Below, piece after piece: positions 5,865-8,076 of a stretch of DNA of 8,076 bases. The notes under the pieces were generated by a model. That model was not told the DNA's origin. It did no database searches and was given only the letters and a program-made list of their open reading frames with translations. Source of the stretch: Rhodobiaceae bacterium (GTDB taxonomy: Bacteria > Pseudomonadota > Alphaproteobacteria > Parvibaculales > Parvibaculaceae); NCBI GenBank assembly GCA_027352645.1, contig DAIEIL010000063.1, positions 1 to 8,076 on the forward strand, in the 5' to 3' direction. A program made the position numbers and the translations under genes. Position 1 is the first letter of the stretch. Each line of letters starts with the position of its first letter.

Positions 5865-7135
5865 TTCTTGTAGCTCGCTTCAAGGCGATCGATAAATCTC
5901 AGCATGGCTTCGGCGGCAAGATCGGCATCGGCGGGATCTACCGATTCCGCTGGATTGTGGCTGATGCCACCTGCACACCGAATGAAAAGCATGGCCATTG
6001 GCGTGATGGCCGCAAGGGCGCCCGCGTCGTGGCCGGCCCCACTGGTTAGCCGCAGGGGGCGGAGGCCCATATCGGAGAGGACAGACTCGAGAATGGCGGT
6101 GAGAGCCGGGTCGCTCGGGTGCGGCTGCAAATCCAGCGTCTGACGGAGCGCGAAGCCTATGCCGCGCCGGGCGGCGATGGCCGCGATGCGCGTTTCCATC
6201 TCTTTCGCGGCGGCGTCGCGTATTGCGCGGTCTATCGCGCGCACATCGAGCGTGATCTCGACCGCACCGGCGATGACATTCGGCGCGCCGGGCTTTGCCT
6301 CTATGAAGCCCACCGTGCCGACGACGCCCTTCGTCGCCCAGGTCTTTGCGATCTCCTCGACGGCGAGAACCGCTTCGGCGGCTGCGGCAAGCGCATCATG
6401 CCTGAGCCCCATGGGGTTCGTCCCGGCATGGCCGGCCTTGCCGGTGAACGAGGCATGGAGTCGCAATTGTGCGGAGATGCCGCTGACGACACCAAGAGCC
6501 TGATCTTCGGCTTCGAGGACGGGGCCTTGCTCGATATGCGCCTCGAGATAGGCGATGAGCTCTTCGGGCTTGCGAGCGGCGAGCGGAATTTTCGCGGCGT
6601 CGAGGCCGAACGCTTCCATGGCGTCGGCGAGGCTTACGCCGTCACTATCCTTCAGCCCGGCAAACTGCGCGCCATAGTTTATCTGGCCGGAGGTGGCGCG
6701 GCTGCAGATCATGCCGGTAGAAAAGCGCGATCCCTCCTCATCTCCGAAGGCGACGACCTCGACGGCGAATGGTAGGCGGCGGCCTTCCGCGGCGAGGGCT
6801 TCGACGCAGGAGAGGCCAAGCATCACGCCAAGCGTGCCGTCATAGCAGCCTGCATCGCGCACCGTGTCGACATGCGAGCCGATCATCAGAGCGGGCGCGC
6901 CGGCCGTTGCGCCTTCATATCGCCCGACGAGATTGCCCACGGGATCGAGGTGAACCGTCATTCCGGTTGCGGTCATCCACTGCGTCAGACTTTCCAGCGC
7001 GGCGGCATGGGCAGGCGTCAGAAAGCGCCGCGTGAGGCCACGGGCGTCCTCGCTATAAGGCGATACGCCGAATGCGTCGCTTCGGGCAACGGCGCGTGCG
7101 CCCAATCCATCTTTCGTCAACTCGATCATACTCAT
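5861..7135 (-). CDS. allC: Allantoate amidohydrolase, M20 family metallo-amidase
   Basis: This 424-residue enzyme of the Zn/Mn-dependent hydantoinase/carbamoylase family should hydrolyse allantoate to ureidoglycine, ammonia and CO2 (HpxK in Klebsiella). The metal centre is complete: His88 in GSHVDTV, bridging Asp99 in GCYDGTLGV, base and ligand pair Glu133/Glu134 in GDEEGSRF, His200 in EAHIEQGP and His393 in ISHNPAE. The lid or dimer domain GKAGHAGTNPMGLRHD (232-247) and the late SGAGHDAG (365-372) are also present. N-carbamoyl-amino acid hydrolases share these motifs; the flanking allantoinase and ureidoglycine aminotransferase decide for allantoate. The start is uncertain between ATG 7135 and ATG 7129 (MIELTKDG); neither has a clear ribosome site. 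It lies 34 bases after hpxZ and overlaps pucG by 4 bases, which fits handing an unstable product directly to the aminotransferase. Confidence 0.9.
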   Translation of the reverse strand: MSMIELTKDGLGARAVARSDAFGVSPYSEDARGLTRRFLTPAHAAALESLTQWMTATGMTVHLDPVGNLVGRYEGATAGAPALMIGSHVDTVRDAGCYDGTLGVMLGLSCVEALAAEGRRLPFAVEVVAFGDEEGSRFSTGMICSRATSGQINYGAQFAGLKDSDGVSLADAMEAFGLDAAKIPLAARKPEELIAYLEAHIEQGPVLEAEDQALGVVSGISAQLRLHASFTGKAGHAGTNPMGLRHDALAAAAEAVLAVEEIAKTWATKGVVGTVGFIEAKPGAPNVIAGAVEITLDVRAIDRAIRDAAAKEMETRIAAIAARRGIGFALRQTLDLQPHPSDPALTAILESVLSDMGLRPLRLTSGAGHDAGALAAITPMAMLFIRCAGGISHNPAESVDPADADLAAEAMLRFIDRLEASYKK

Positions 7136-7169
7136 CTTGTGTCAGGGGCATCTCGCGGTCCGGGAAGTC

Positions 7170-7610
7170 TCAGATCGTGGGCTTTGCTTCGGGCAGAAAG
7201 CTGACATGGGCGGATATTACCCGCCAGCCTTCCGGCAGGCGAAGCCAGGTCTGGCTCTGGCGCCCGCATTTTCCGTCATCGAGCCTTTGATACTCACAAT
7301 TTGCGGTCGCGAAATTACGGCCATAAGTCGAAATCTCGACACGCAGAAGTTTCCGCGCGATCTTCGCGGCGTTGCGTCCCGCGCGGAAGGCGGCGATTTC
7401 TTTAAAGCCATAAAGGTTTTCGCCTGCGCCATATCGGATGGTGCGCTGATCCTGCCAGAAGAGTTCGTCGAGCACGTCGACGTCGTTCTCCATCAACGCC
7501 TTTTCATAACTATCGAAGACGGCACGCACCTCGGCGACGACTTCTTCATCGTCGATCGGCTCGTCGAAGCCTTCTTCGGCACCGAACGAAAGGGAAATGG
7601 AAGGGCTCAT
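7170..7610 (-). CDS. hpxZ: HpxZ/AtzH-like protein, DUF3225, SnoaL/NTF2-like fold
   Basis: This 146-residue protein belongs to the small cone-fold family found beside AtzE/AtzG-like amidases (AtzH) and in Klebsiella uric acid clusters (HpxZ). Characteristic stretches are FWQDQRTIRYGAGENLYG (51-68), the FRAGR segment (75-79), GRQSQTW (116-122) and GWRVISAHVS (128-137), all near the expected spacing; length is normal for the family. Function in ureide breakdown is not settled. AtzH has been linked to a carboxylated urea intermediate in cyanuric acid breakdown, so a role on oxalurate or another carboxylated ureide is an inference. A frame continuing upstream to 7922 on this strand is only the shadow of the oxygenase gene. 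ATG 7610 is chosen because AGAGGA lies 6 bases upstream and the family N-terminus follows. It overlaps the oxygenase stop by one base (TGATG). Confidence 0.88.
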   Translation of the reverse strand: MSPSISLSFGAEEGFDEPIDDEEVVAEVRAVFDSYEKALMENDVDVLDELFWQDQRTIRYGAGENLYGFKEIAAFRAGRNAAKIARKLLRVEISTYGRNFATANCEYQRLDDGKCGRQSQTWLRLPEGWRVISAHVSFLPEAKPTI

Positions 7611-8076
7611 CACATATCCTCTTTCTTGTCGCCGCCATTCACGATGTCGAATCCGTAACCGGCGGAGAGGCGCTCCATGATGTGCTTGAGGCCGGTCGTG
7701 GGGGCGTAGCGGGCAGGCCGCTCCGCGGTAACGCAGGTCGGCAGCGCCTCGACATGAGCGTCGGCATTGGGATCGAAGAAGAAGGGCAGCGAATAGCGAT
7801 CCTTCTCGCTCGTATTGATGACGCGGTGAAGCGTCGAGATATAGAGGTCGTTGGTCCAGCGCTGGAACATGTCGCCGATGTTCATCACGAAACAATCGGT
7901 GCGCGAGGGAATTTCGATCCATTCGCCAGCGACATTGCGCGCCTGCAGGCCGCCGACCCCATCCTGCGCCAGAAATGTGAAGCAGCCGAAATCCGTGTGC
8001 GCGCCGCAGCCGAGCTGTTCTTCGGTGATGAGGCCTTTTTGCGGCGGATAGTGTAGGAAGCGCATGGTGGCGAGCG
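7610..8076 (-). CDS. 2-oxoglutarate/Fe(II) oxygenase of the isopenicillin-N-synthase family, C-terminal part
   Basis: The 154 visible residues continue through the right edge (LAT precedes the internal Met at 8065), so the start is outside. Counted from that Met, the iron ligands are His23 and Asp25 in CGAHTDFGCFTFL and His80 in TLHRVIN. The 2-oxoglutarate-binding RYSLPFFF begins at Arg90. Family members are usually about 300-350 residues, so roughly half is seen. These enzymes oxidise small molecules with O2 and 2-oxoglutarate in the cytoplasm; the substrate cannot be read from sequence. Relatives are found next to purine and ureide genes in proteobacteria, so a purine, pyrimidine or ureide substrate is inferred. 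The stop overlaps the hpxZ start by one base, which ties it to the operon. 1-aminocyclopropane-carboxylate oxidase-like annotation would be a generic family label, not evidence of ethylene production. Confidence 0.85.
   Translation of the reverse strand, partial: LATMRFLHYPPQKGLITEEQLGCGAHTDFGCFTFLAQDGVGGLQARNVAGEWIEIPSRTDCFVMNIGDMFQRWTNDLYISTLHRVINTSEKDRYSLPFFFDPNADAHVEALPTCVTAERPARYAPTTGLKHIMERLSAGYGFDIVNGGDKKEDM
7617..7622 (-). promoter_or_regulatory. Ribosome binding site of hpxZ
   Basis: AGAGGA on the - strand lies 6 bases before the ATG at 7610 and inside the last codons of the upstream oxygenase gene. It is the clearest ribosome site in the operon and fixes the hpxZ start within a much longer open frame. 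Confidence 0.65.

Larger units (their letters stand above)
3703..8076 (-). other. Ureide catabolism operon (oxygenase-hpxZ-allC-pucG-puuE)
   Basis: Five genes on one strand are separated by -1, 34, -4 and 11 bases with no room for internal terminators or obvious promoters, so they are probably one transcript that begins beyond the right edge. Its promoter and regulator are not in the window. It ends facing hpxW with only 3 bases between stop codons (3700-3702) and no hairpin terminator in between, so termination of either transcript must occur inside the other gene or be Rho-dependent. Confidence 0.8.

Noticed and set aside
7611..7922. Long N-terminal extension of hpxZ on the same strand
   Set aside because: It lies entirely over the oxygenase gene in another frame, is arginine-rich as such shadows are, and a good ribosome site precedes the internal ATG at 7610.
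1..8076. CRISPR arrays, insertion sequences, rRNA or tRNA genes, phage or defence genes
   Set aside because: No regularly spaced repeats, transposase or phage protein motifs, or RNA gene signatures were seen on either strand.

Overview
The window looks like chromosomal DNA of a GC-rich proteobacterium, most likely an alphaproteobacterium of the Hyphomicrobiales type. This is inferred from codon use, tight gene packing and the kind of purine-ureide gene set, not from a marker gene. By eye, bases from about 2,100 to the right end are clearly richer in GC (sampled lines 60% or more) than bases 1 to about 2,100 (sampled lines around 50-55%), so two blocks of different history seem to meet here.

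Left block (1 to about 2,106): a reading frame cut by the left edge (+ strand, ends at 255, uncertain), a stand-alone class I adenylate-forming acyl-CoA synthetase-like gene on the - strand (223-1692), and a 414-base divergent intergenic region with several inverted repeats that could form a structured 5' leader for the next gene.

Right block (2,107 to 8,076): a ureide (allantoin) breakdown locus. hpxW, a gamma-glutamyltransferase-fold oxamate amidohydrolase, lies alone on the + strand. It converges with only 3 bases between stop codons on a compact - strand operon. In transcription order that operon reads: an isopenicillin-N-synthase-type 2-oxoglutarate/Fe(II) oxygenase (cut by the right edge), hpxZ (AtzH/DUF3225 family), an allantoate amidohydrolase of the M20 metallopeptidase family (allC/hpxK), a ureidoglycine--glyoxylate aminotransferase (pucG/hpxJ), and a cofactor-independent allantoinase of the polysaccharide-deacetylase fold (puuE/hpxB). 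Junctions are a 1-base overlap, a 34-base gap, a 4-base ATGA overlap and an 11-base gap.

Together these enzymes would open allantoin to allantoate (PuuE), release ammonia and CO2 to give ureidoglycine (AllC), move the amino group of that unstable intermediate to glyoxylate, giving oxalurate and glycine (PucG), and at the end split oxamate to oxalate and ammonia (HpxW). The step from oxalurate to oxamate is not encoded in the window. HpxZ, normally found with HpxX/HpxY (AtzG/AtzE-like), suggests those genes may lie just beyond the right edge. The least explained items are the oxygenase fused into the operon by overlap, the role of HpxZ, the compositionally distinct ligase, and the folded-looking region upstream of hpxW.
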